Below are positions 7,717 to 14,657 of a stretch of 22,430 nucleotides of DNA, piece after piece. A program made the position numbers and the translations under genes. The DNA comes from Pancytospora philotis. Its lineage: Eukaryota > Microsporidia. Each line of letters begins with the position of its first letter. Position 1 is the first letter of the stretch. The DNA lies in contig JALRLY010000255.1 in the NCBI GenBank assembly GCA_023647555.1, forward strand, positions 38,049-60,478, in the 5' to 3' direction. Under the pieces are notes generated by a model. The model worked only from the letters and a program-made list of their open reading frames with translations. It did no database searches and was not told the DNA's origin.

Positions 7717-8652
7717 CTAGTAGTCCAGGAGCGCCTCGCTATATCGCTGCTCGCCGAGGTTGAATGTCTCGATGATCTCAGGTATCGATACCTGCGGCCT
7801 GCCGGCATCGATGTACTTCTTGAGCTTGAGCGTGCTGCCGTCTATAGCCACCACGGTGCACGCAAGCACGATGCGCACGCTGAATTCGTGGTCGCTGACA
7901 ACGCCGCATATGTTCTGCGGGAGCCGCATCTCCGCTGCAAAGACGTTCTCCTTGGTCCTCGTGCCCCGGGCCTTCGCAAGGAGCCGCGAGCGCGTAAGTC
8001 GCTCAGGGCCGGAGCCGAAAGCGAAGTTCTCGTACAGAGACACCTCCACGCTGCGCACGACTCTGCGCCGGCATATGGAGCTGGGGAAGAACGAAATCAG
8101 CAGCTGGTCGCCGGCGCTGTAGAACGCACGGTCGGTAGCAAGCTGGAAGAAGTACACGCTCCTCCGCAGGCAAAGCCAGGACTTGAGCTCTATCTGCGCG
8201 CTCAGCGAGGTGCCGGTATCGATGCGGTTGCATATCTGGATGCGCTTCGTGCAGACCGCCTCCTCTCCTCGGCCGTAGATGCACCGCGCGCTCAGCGTGC
8301 ACTCGTTCGCGAATGCGCAGAGCACGTCGCTGAACTTGCCGTGGAGGCTCCCGGTCGCGCCCTCGTCGTCCCTGACTGTGTAGCGCAGCGGAAAGACGTG
8401 CTCGCCGGTGCCCAGCTGCGAGTCTGTCAGCAGGCTGAACGTGTGGCGGTATATGATGCTCGGCGAGCCGAGCGTGCTCCCGGTTGCTTCCTGGCCCGAG
8501 CAGCTGCTGATCGCCAGGCTCTGCCGCTTCTCGAGCGCAATCTCCAGGCTCTGCACGCGGATCGGGCTCTTGGTCTGCAGCATCAGCCTGCAAGCGACCA
8601 CGTCGCGGGGGAAATACGCCTGCTTGTTCGCCACCAAGTACAGCTTTACCAT
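7717..8652 (-). CDS. Arrestin-fold protein, copy 1
   Basis: The product is 311 residues and beta-rich, with the two-lobed pattern of arrestins. The N-lobe (about residues 1-145) opens with VKLYLVANKQAYFPRDVV, the usual position of the Y-PG-V motif, and contains LGTGEHVFPLRYTV, comparable with the G-H-FPF-F-LP strand of arrestin N-domains. It ends in a strand with FANECTLSARCIY. The C-lobe (about residues 165-300) begins with FYSAGDQLLISF, the counterpart of the Y-GE-V start of arrestin C-domains. Alpha-arrestins and Vps26 share this fold and act as adaptors for membrane protein trafficking, so a cytosolic adaptor role is a reasonable inference. I see no clear PPxY motif. The ATG at 8652 lacks the AAATTT signal of its neighbours but sits below three CCAAT boxes. 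Confidence 0.6.
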   Translation of the reverse strand: MVKLYLVANKQAYFPRDVVACRLMLQTKSPIRVQSLEIALEKRQSLAISSCSGQEATGSTLGSPSIIYRHTFSLLTDSQLGTGEHVFPLRYTVRDDEGATGSLHGKFSDVLCAFANECTLSARCIYGRGEEAVCTKRIQICNRIDTGTSLSAQIELKSWLCLRRSVYFFQLATDRAFYSAGDQLLISFFPSSICRRRVVRSVEVSLYENFAFGSGPERLTRSRLLAKARGTRTKENVFAAEMRLPQNICGVVSDHEFSVRIVLACTVVAIDGSTLKLKKYIDAGRPQVSIPEIIETFNLGEQRYSEALLDY

Positions 8653-8877
8653 GCGCGGCGCCGCGCCTCTGCATTAATCTGTTGTGCGCGGCTCGGGCCA
8701 ATAGCAACGCATCCCGCGCGGCGTGGGCTGTCCCGGGGAGGATAAGCCCATCGATTGGTCACTGCAGTCCACCACTCAGAATAGCCGAAAGTTGAGCCTA
8801 GCGGATTGGCGGGCCGCAAAGCAGCTTCAAAACGCCCAAGCCACAGCCGACGGCGCAGACGCGGTGACATATTAAAT
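8653..8877 (-). promoter_or_regulatory. Arrestin-like gene upstream region with three CCAAT boxes, copy 1
   Basis: This spacer lies between the Dbf4 stop and the arrestin-like ATG, both on the minus strand. CCAAT occurs on the plus strand at 8698-8702 and on the minus strand at 8754-8758 and 8805-8809, spaced 51 to 56 bp apart. CCAAT boxes are classic targets of the NF-Y/HAP complex. Whether this organism has that complex cannot be seen here. The frame covering this spacer on the minus strand is not convincing as a gene. Confidence 0.4.
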
Positions 8878-9414
8878 TTATTTATCCTGGGAGTGCTTTC
8901 TAGATATCTGCGAGAGGATCGCGTCGAGGCGCACCACGTCGTGCTCGCTCTCGGACGTGTTCTTGCTCAGCCGGATCAGGCTCTCGGAGTTGTACAGCTC
9001 GTTCGCGCCGCACGGCATGGTCCTCGAGAACTCTATAGCGAGGTGGTCGCACGGGCTGCTCGCGCCTAGCGCCTCGCAGTACGGCGCGCAGTCCTCGTCC
9101 AGCTCGTCGATGAACGCATCCACCATCTTGTAGTTGTTGCTGTTCCGCGCGAAGTCGACGTGGCTCTTGGCCTCGGTGTGTGTGAGGTAGTTGTCGAACT
9201 TGACGAAGCAGACCTCGCAGTAGCCGCTCTTCACGGCCGTGGCCTTCTTCTTCGCGTTCGTCCGCCGCGCCGCGGTGAAGGGGCAGCACAGCGTCGGGCT
9301 GTCGAGGTTTATGTGCGGAAGTTCCTTGCTGTACTCCTTGTACACCGGCTGGTAGCGCTCCTTCAGGTCCTCGACGAGGATGTACGGATGCTTGAACGTG
9401 ACATAAGTCTTCAT
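8878..9414 (-). CDS. DBF4: Minimal Dbf4-like regulatory subunit of Cdc7 kinase, copy 1
   Basis: The product is only 178 residues. Residues about 9-46 match Dbf4 motif M, with YILVEDLKERYQPVYKEY and a later CCPF at 43-46. Residues 64-85 form the Dbf4-type zinc finger (motif C), GYCEVCFVKFDN then HTEAKSH, with ligands Cys66, Cys69, His79 and His85, followed by FARNSNNY as in other Dbf4 proteins. Motifs M and C wrap around the Cdc7 kinase and activate it, and the complex phosphorylates MCM to fire replication origins. The BRCT-like motif N that normally precedes them is absent, and I see no place for it before the ATG, which is preceded by GGG (-11 to -9) and AATTTTT. The stop TAA overlaps AATAAA on the coding strand. 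Confidence 0.85.
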   Translation of the reverse strand: MKTYVTFKHPYILVEDLKERYQPVYKEYSKELPHINLDSPTLCCPFTAARRTNAKKKATAVKSGYCEVCFVKFDNYLTHTEAKSHVDFARNSNNYKMVDAFIDELDEDCAPYCEALGASSPCDHLAIEFSRTMPCGANELYNSESLIRLSKNTSESEHDVVRLDAILSQISRKHSQDK

Positions 9415-10106
9415 TTTTGCATCCCAAAAATTCTGTCTTAAATAGCTGATTCTGGAGGGAAATGCCTATTTTGCGGCGGGGCGACACAGGCGCGCGCACA
9501 AGCGGCAGGCCGTGCATGGGACGGGTGTGCTTATAGTGCACCGAGCATTGATGCATGCCCTAGAGTGTAAAGTGCCGGCACTGTTCATCATCTGCGCCTT
9601 CCCTGGACGGTGAAACACAACAATGGGACGAGGGAAAGCAGCGGCATGCACGGCCAGGAAGGACAGCACTGCGGGAATGCACTTTTGGAGCGCAGCTGCT
9701 TGCACCACCAGTGCTAATAGAGCATTCGCAGTTGCGCTATAGCATCGGGCTACGCAAATGGTGCGTCTGCCCCGCGGGAGCCCCCATCGGCCAGGGGTCA
9801 GTCAACGGAGATTTGTTTGAAGGAGCACGAGGCTGGCACCACTCGCTCCGAAACTAAATTTTGTTTTGCGCGTTCGAAGGCCGCGTTCTTTAGCGGAGAA
9901 GCGTAAATGCGGCGAACAAAGCAGAGCGCTCGGTGTCCCGAGGCAGATGCGCCGTTAAAGTATAGTAAAACACCGCCCGCCACATTTCCAGTGCGTCAGG
10001 CCATTTTTATCTGCAAACGCAAGCTGCACCTACGCAATAGCTTAACCGGGCCAAATGGGCTCGAAATACACAGCGCACCTTCATACAGGAGTAAACAGCA
10101 GACAAT
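9415..10106. other. 692-bp stretch without a recognised gene, copy 1
   Basis: This is the longest non-coding stretch among the host genes. It contains the Dbf4 upstream signals at its left end, a 12-bp perfect palindrome AGTGCCGGCACT at 9571-9582, an AAATTTT at 9856-9862 and a 67-codon plus-strand frame at 9907-10110 that resembles nothing I know. Two minus-strand frames (80 and 61 codons) start with GTG only. I looked for tRNA arms and for snRNA, SRP and RNase P/MRP motifs and could not support any. Confidence 0.35.
9423..9432 (-). promoter_or_regulatory. AATTTTT and GGG start signal of the Dbf4-like gene, copy 1
   Basis: Read on the gene's strand, AATTTTT runs directly into GGG, which lies 9 to 11 bases before the ATG at 9414. 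This combination matches the microsporidian start signature and supports the short N-terminus. The conserved copy is at 21005-21014. Confidence 0.55.
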
Positions 10107-10814
10107 TTAATGGGCTTTGACCTCCGACTCCGCCCTGTCGATCAGCGCCTCGATGTCGCCGGTGCTCATGAAGCGCGCGGAGTCCCTCTGGTAGAGCAGG
10201 ATCTCCATCCGCTGCGCAAGGTCGGGCGGGTTCTCGCGGGCCTTGGTCAGGATCTTGAAGAGCGCCGCCACGCCCTGCTCCAGCGGGAGCGGCTGCGGCG
10301 GGAGCTCGTTGCGGAGCGTGCCGTTGATCACGTCCTCGTGCGTCCCGAAGGCCCACGCGCGCCAGCGGTTGATGCTGCCCGACGGGTCGGTCGAGTACAG
10401 CGCGTACTCGTCGTCCTCGTGCCCGCAGTAGAGGAAGGACACGCCGAAGGGCCGCGCGCCCGCGCGCTGCGTGTAGAGCTGCTTCTCGCGCGCGACGAGC
10501 TCGCACACGACCGACGTCCGGGGGTCGGCGCAGATCTTGTCCTTGACCTTGGCGCTGGCGAGCCGCGCGTACTTGACGAGCCGCATCGAGTCGCTGAAGA
10601 TCCCGGCCACCAGGCAGTACGTGCTGCTGTTGAGCCTGTATATCTTCTCGCGCAGCTGCGTGGGCGCGGGGTTGATGCCCACGAGCACGACGCCGTCCGT
10701 GCAGACGAGGCCGACGGTGGTCCCGGCCTCGCTGACGCCCTTGATGGCGTACTCGACCTGCTGGAGCCGGCCGTCGTCGGTGAAGGAGTTCGACTTTGTT
10801 TCGTGCTCGGACAT
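10107..10814 (-). CDS. PSMA4: 20S proteasome subunit alpha-3 (PSMA4/Pre9 type), copy 1
   Basis: The product is 235 residues, near the usual alpha-subunit length. The alpha-type N-terminal signature FTDDGRLQQVEYA is at residues 11-23, and the N-terminal extension forms the gate of the 20S core particle. It belongs to the alpha-3 class because of SEAGTTVGL after the signature, LYTQRAGARPFGVSFLYCG at 113-131 and YSTDPSGSI at 140-148, all close to PSMA4/Pre9. Alpha subunits lack the catalytic threonine and are structural. The start is the ATG at 10814; the frame upstream continues only through a TTG and into the N run. On the gene's strand AAATTTT lies at -17 to -11 and CCCC at -6 to -3. The stop TAA lies within ATTAAA. 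The gene is 34 bp from the assembly gap. Confidence 0.9.
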   Translation of the reverse strand: MSEHETKSNSFTDDGRLQQVEYAIKGVSEAGTTVGLVCTDGVVLVGINPAPTQLREKIYRLNSSTYCLVAGIFSDSMRLVKYARLASAKVKDKICADPRTSVVCELVAREKQLYTQRAGARPFGVSFLYCGHEDDEYALYSTDPSGSINRWRAWAFGTHEDVINGTLRNELPPQPLPLEQGVAALFKILTKARENPPDLAQRMEILLYQRDSARFMSTGDIEALIDRAESEVKAH

Positions 10815-10816
10815 TT

Positions 10817-10831
10817 GGGGCAATAAAATTT
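10817..10831 (-). promoter_or_regulatory. AAATTTT and CCCC start signal of proteasome alpha-3, copy 1
   Basis: On the minus strand AAATTTT is followed by CCCC three bases before the ATG, the clearest host example of the combined start signature in this window. It decides the ATG at 10814 as the start. The same motif in copy 2 is at 22399-22413. Confidence 0.6.
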
Positions 10832-10848
10832 CACTTTGCCTTGCGCGC

Positions 10849-10898
10849 NNNNNNNNNNNNNNNNNNNNNNNNNNNNNNNNNNNNNNNNNNNNNNNNNN
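10849..10898. other. Assembly gap of 50 N
   Basis: Exactly 50 N separate the end of block copy 1 from the first base of the 5' LTR. A round number of N usually marks a scaffold join of unknown true length. The join lies exactly at the boundary of two repeated sequences, so order and adjacency across it are not proven. Confidence 0.97.
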
Positions 10899-10989
10899 TG
10901 TCGCTATAAATATTGGATGCAAAATTTACCCATGCATTCGTACACCGATCTTTCTTGCGAATCAATAAATATACCGTCTTCTAACGACA
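10899..10989 (+). repeat. 5' LTR, 91 bp
   Basis: The LTR starts TGTCG and ends CGACA, a 5-bp inverted repeat. It holds a TATAAATA box at 10905-10912, AAAATTT at 10921-10927, CCC at 10929-10931 touching an in-frame ATG at 10932, and AATAAA at 10964-10969. It differs from the 3' LTR at one base (G at 10916, A at 14664). At 91 bp it is very short for an LTR. Confidence 0.93.
10905..10934 (+). promoter_or_regulatory. LTR core promoter and start signal: TATA box, AAAATTT, CCC, ATG
   Basis: TATAAATA is followed 8 bases later by AAAATTT, then CCC and ATG. The AAAATTT/CCC-ATG arrangement is the same as at the host LSM1, symplekin-like and proteasome genes. Transcription would start only a few bases before the ATG if the element uses host start rules. 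This is read from motif spacing only. Confidence 0.6.
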
Positions 10990-13900
10990 TGGCGACTATG
11001 ACAAAACTCGTTAAGCCATTCCGCGGCCAACCAGATGAAGATGCACTGGTCTGGCTCACAACATTCATTGTGATCGCTGACGCGAATGACGTCTCCATCG
11101 CTCGCCGCCCAAAAATTTTCATCTGCTGCCTCCAAGACGCAGCGCTGCAGTGGGCGGCCGAGACCATCACGAACCATCCAGACTTGACTATCGATGAAAT
11201 TCTTGAGATGTTTAAGACTCGATTCTCAGGGACAATGGGAATTGAAAAAGCATTCTCGCGCCTCACGCAACTATCAGAGATCCGCAACCAATCAGACATC
11301 GTGGCAGCAATCCGCGATGCGAACATCTTGATCAAGGCTAAGTACATCAGTCTTGACTGCCTTAAGGGCATCTTCGCTTCCAGGCTCCCGAGTAACTTCA
11401 AACCGATCATCCGCCAAGCGGTCCCAATGACCCGCTCCTGGCAAGAGTTCTCGAAGTTTCTCGAGGAGAATATCCTCCCATCGCTAAGCGGGGCCAGCAG
11501 CCAACCTCAAACAGGGCTGACTGCAGAGCTTTACCAGGCTTGTCCAACTCAGACCAGCTACCCGAAACCGTCGTTCTATGGGAAGCAGAGGTTTTCCACT
11601 AGGCCGCAAACATCTAGTAAGACATCTTTTGGGAAGCGATGCCCTCTTCACGGCCCAGGTCATTCTCAACAGGAATGCTACACATTCAAACAGCTTCGTG
11701 ATCAAGGCTACAACTTCAGTAGACAATCATCAGTAGCAAGCGTATGTGAAACCCCTGAGGAGCACATTGATCTCGGTATCGATGAAACGAATAAATCGGA
11801 TAAACCGTATCGCTCTTTGACATACACTACAGGCGCCTGCATGGCGACCACACCTAACCTATTTAGGAGACAGGGCAACGTACAAGGAAAGCAAGTCCCA
11901 GTACTCATCGATACCGGAGCCGATACATCAATAATTAACTACGACCTCATTACGCCGAACAAGCTAGCAATTACCCCATCAGCAGCACGTGCGACTTCGG
12001 CATGCGGGGGCAAATTGAACATTGTTGGATCATGCCCCAATATATCCTTATCAATCGACAATACAAACTACAATATCCAAGGCCTAGTCACCCGCGGCAA
12101 GCCCGACTATATCATCATCGGAGCAGACTCTATTGCTAAATATCCTTCGCTAGTCACCAATAGATTAAACACACTATCACCTGCTACACAGAACACCCAA
12201 GCCATCACTATCCACAGCATACCACAGACTACATCACTCTCCATGTTACTATCTAAATATACCTCTATCTTTCAGCAAGAGGTTCAACAGCATGTTAAAT
12301 GCAATCTAGGGTGCCACAGAATTGACCTCACTCAAACTCGCCCAATCAATGCAGGTAACTCACGTATCCCGGTGGCCTATGAACAAGCAATCGAAGAGGA
12401 AATCCAAAAAAACCTCCGCCTCGGGATTATATCTGAATCCAATAGCGAATGGTCATCGCGCATCGTACCGGTAGACAAAAAAGATGGCACCCTCAGGATG
12501 TGCATCGACTTCCGGCCACTTAACAAAATTACTAGGAGAGATCAATACCCCATACCTCGCACAGATGATATCTTTGATGCACTCGGTAAAGCAAGAATCT
12601 TTTCGACACTTGACGCTACGTCAGGATTCTATCAAGTTGAGATTCTGCCAGAAGACCGCTGTAAAACCGCCTTTTCATGGAAGGGTGGTTTTTATGAGTT
12701 CAACCGAATGCCGTTCGGCCTATGCAATGCGCCCGCCACATTCCAACGAATCATGGATCGGATCTTCAGGAAAGAGAGAAGCTTCGTTCTCCCCTATTTC
12801 GACGATATCATCGTGTTCTCCGAATCAATCGAAGACCACACCCGCCACCTTGAAGAAACATTAGCGATGCTCGAAGAGGCTGGCATAACGCTCAACAAGA
12901 AAAAATGCGTATTTGCTAAATCAGAGGTTAGTATTCTCGGCTTTATTGTAGGCCACGGGCAAATAAAACCAGACCCGGCAAAAGTACAAGCACTGCAGGA
13001 TTACCGCAAACCTAACGATATATCTGAATTACGGGCATTCTTAGGGTTGGTCAACTATAATAGGGAGTTTATCGATAATTTTGCAATCACGACCCAACCA
13101 TTATACGATATTTTCAAGGGCGAACAACGGAAAAGCACCAAGACCATTATCTGGGACGAGAAGCGCACCAAAGCATTCGAGGCCCTTCGCGGCGCCGTAA
13201 AAGAGAGCACATCCCGAGCATTACCAAATTTTGATCAAGAGTTCATTGTTATCACAGACGCATCTAAAGTAGCTATCGGCGGTATACTTGCCCAAAGGGA
13301 TGAGCACGGCACGGAGCAAATTGTCCATGTCTTTAGCAAAGCATTGGACAGTGCCCAGAAAAATTACTCAGTGACGGACTTAGAGCTGCTTGCAGTTGTC
13401 AAATCCCTCGAGCAGTTCAGACATTACATCCTCGGGCGAAGATTCAAACTCAGAACCGACCATCGTTCTCTCCTATTCCTTCAAGAATGTAAATCGCCAA
13501 CAAGCCGGCAGCTACGTTATGCGCTCAAGCTCCAAGACTATGACTACAACATCGAACATATCAGAGGCGAAGATAATCCCGCCGACTCAATCAGCAGATA
13601 TATCGGAGCTGTACAGCTCAGACCGGCCGACGACCCTTTAAGCAAGGAGCAGCAGTCACAAATACTGAGCGAATATCACCAAGCGCTCGGCCACGGAAGC
13701 TCCAACGCGATGAAGCACGCCATCCAGCAGAAATATAAATGGGAAGGCATGTACAAAGACATCGACAGCTTTACCCAGAATTGCCAGCTATGCCTGAAGG
13801 GTGGTTACGAGCTTAGACGACGCGGCAATAGGGCGCTTGCAACACACCGACCCAATGAGCTATGGGAAATTGACATCATGGGCTATCTAGACGAAACCAA

Positions 13901-14657
13901 ACGCGGTAACAAGTACATTTTTGTAGCTATAGATCACTACAGCAAATGGATTGAGGCGGCTGCAATCAAGGCAAAGGACAAAGAGGCGATCTGCAGGCTT
14001 GTAAAATCTCTTATCATAGACAAACACGGCGCTCCACAAACGATCTTATCAGACAATGGACTAGAATTTAATAACTCCCTGCTAAGGCAACTCCTCAGCG
14101 ACTACAATATCCAGCACGTATTCTGTTCACCGGCCCATCATGAAACAACCGGGGCTGTTGAACGAGTCAATCAAACACTGCTGAACAAGCTGAAGAAAAT
14201 TTGCGACTTCGGAAGAAAGCCGTGGGATATCCATCTCGCAACTGCAACGCGAGGCGTCAATCTATCTTACAGCAGAGCGATTTTCTCGAGCCCGTACATG
14301 CTCCTCCAAGGTAAACTCCCGGACCTCCCAATCGACCTGAAACTTGGCAAGAGCAACATTACCATCGACTCAGAATCCTTGCACAGAACTATCAAAGATA
14401 AATCGCCTGAATACAGGAAAATATCAATCCAGGGCCCAGTAGCGCCCAAGGAGTCCACTATAAAAATCGGAGATCATGTGTTGATTTATAAAAAACAGCT
14501 CGGGAGAAAACTAGCGAACAATTGGGTCCCAGGCTTTATAGTAACTGAAAAGATCCCCCCTGACGCCTACAAAGTAAAAAATCAAAAAGGCTCATATCGC
14601 TTGAATAAGCATCACATCAAGAAAGACTTCTCGAAGGGAGGAGTGGTGTCGCTATAA
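10932..14657 (+). CDS. Gag-Pol polyprotein of the Ty3/gypsy retrotransposon
   Basis: The product is 1241 residues from the ATG at 10932, which lies in the 5' LTR; later in-frame ATGs are at 10989 and 10998. Gag occupies about the first 300 residues, with a zinc-knuckle variant at Cys237, His240, His244 and Cys249. The protease has the DTGA active site at 327-330. Reverse transcriptase carries YFDD at 622-625. RNase H has its first Asp at 776. Integrase has an HHCC finger (His916, His921, Cys951, Cys954) and a D,D35E triad at Asp981, Asp1041 and Glu1077, then a GPY/F-like module near the C-terminus. There is no frameshift or stop between Gag and Pol, so both would come from one polyprotein. 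The TAA stop at 14655-14657 falls inside the TATA box of the 3' LTR. All catalytic residues that I checked are present. Confidence 0.93.
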   Translation: MHSYTDLSCESINIPSSNDMATMTKLVKPFRGQPDEDALVWLTTFIVIADANDVSIARRPKIFICCLQDAALQWAAETITNHPDLTIDEILEMFKTRFSGTMGIEKAFSRLTQLSEIRNQSDIVAAIRDANILIKAKYISLDCLKGIFASRLPSNFKPIIRQAVPMTRSWQEFSKFLEENILPSLSGASSQPQTGLTAELYQACPTQTSYPKPSFYGKQRFSTRPQTSSKTSFGKRCPLHGPGHSQQECYTFKQLRDQGYNFSRQSSVASVCETPEEHIDLGIDETNKSDKPYRSLTYTTGACMATTPNLFRRQGNVQGKQVPVLIDTGADTSIINYDLITPNKLAITPSAARATSACGGKLNIVGSCPNISLSIDNTNYNIQGLVTRGKPDYIIIGADSIAKYPSLVTNRLNTLSPATQNTQAITIHSIPQTTSLSMLLSKYTSIFQQEVQQHVKCNLGCHRIDLTQTRPINAGNSRIPVAYEQAIEEEIQKNLRLGIISESNSEWSSRIVPVDKKDGTLRMCIDFRPLNKITRRDQYPIPRTDDIFDALGKARIFSTLDATSGFYQVEILPEDRCKTAFSWKGGFYEFNRMPFGLCNAPATFQRIMDRIFRKERSFVLPYFDDIIVFSESIEDHTRHLEETLAMLEEAGITLNKKKCVFAKSEVSILGFIVGHGQIKPDPAKVQALQDYRKPNDISELRAFLGLVNYNREFIDNFAITTQPLYDIFKGEQRKSTKTIIWDEKRTKAFEALRGAVKESTSRALPNFDQEFIVITDASKVAIGGILAQRDEHGTEQIVHVFSKALDSAQKNYSVTDLELLAVVKSLEQFRHYILGRRFKLRTDHRSLLFLQECKSPTSRQLRYALKLQDYDYNIEHIRGEDNPADSISRYIGAVQLRPADDPLSKEQQSQILSEYHQALGHGSSNAMKHAIQQKYKWEGMYKDIDSFTQNCQLCLKGGYELRRRGNRALATHRPNELWEIDIMGYLDETKRGNKYIFVAIDHYSKWIEAAAIKAKDKEAICRLVKSLIIDKHGAPQTILSDNGLEFNNSLLRQLLSDYNIQHVFCSPAHHETTGAVERVNQTLLNKLKKICDFGRKPWDIHLATATRGVNLSYSRAIFSSPYMLLQGKLPDLPIDLKLGKSNITIDSESLHRTIKDKSPEYRKISIQGPVAPKESTIKIGDHVLIYKKQLGRKLANNWVPGFIVTEKIPPDAYKVKNQKGSYRLNKHHIKKDFSKGGVVSL
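10990..11007 (+). other. Primer binding site for reverse transcription
   Basis: The sequence directly after the 5' LTR begins TGGCGACTATGAC, where TGG pairs with the CCA end of a tRNA. The implied tRNA 3' end has G before CCA, compatible with a serine tRNA, but the species tRNA set is needed to decide. This site lies inside the coding frame and encodes residues just after the Met at 10989. Confidence 0.7.
14633..14646 (+). other. Polypurine tract
   Basis: GAAGGGAGGAG plus TGG sits immediately before the TGTCG of the 3' LTR, the expected place for the plus-strand primer. It is coding as well, for the last residues of the polyprotein. Confidence 0.75.

Larger units (their letters stand above)
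3154..10848. repeat. Copy 1 of the duplicated seven-gene block
   Basis: This segment aligns end to end with 14742-22430. The offset is 11588 bp before about 3710 and 11582 bp after about 3800, because of small indels in the LSM1-IMP3 spacer. The copies diverge at the left end; the last difference I can see is at 4307 (against 15889). From 4308 to 10848, 6541 bp, I see none by eye comparison. It ends exactly where a run of N begins. Confidence 0.93.

Noticed and set aside
8646..8870. 74-codon minus-strand frame between the Dbf4-like and arrestin-like genes
   Set aside because: It overlaps the arrestin-like start, is Arg/Ala-rich as expected for read-through of GC-rich DNA, and covers the CCAAT boxes.
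9540..9600. GATGATGA on the minus strand, resembling a box C of a C/D snoRNA
   Set aside because: No box D (CTGA) at a suitable distance and no terminal stem.
9855..9895. GTTCGAA resembling a tRNA T-loop
   Set aside because: The flanking bases do not pair into a T-stem on either strand and no D-arm or acceptor stem is in reach.
9466..9983. 80- and 61-codon minus-strand frames in the long spacer
   Set aside because: Both begin with GTG, not ATG, lack start signals and have low-complexity composition.
9907..10110. 67-codon plus-strand frame with ATG and an AAATTTT upstream
   Set aside because: It resembles no family I know, overlaps the proteasome gene tail, and its motif is farther from the ATG than in the real genes. 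Without conservation in a relative it cannot be called.
10836..10931. Extension of the Gag-Pol frame leftward through the N run
   Set aside because: The extension is only an effect of N being translated as unknown residues. The element starts at 10899, and the first supported ATG is at 10932.
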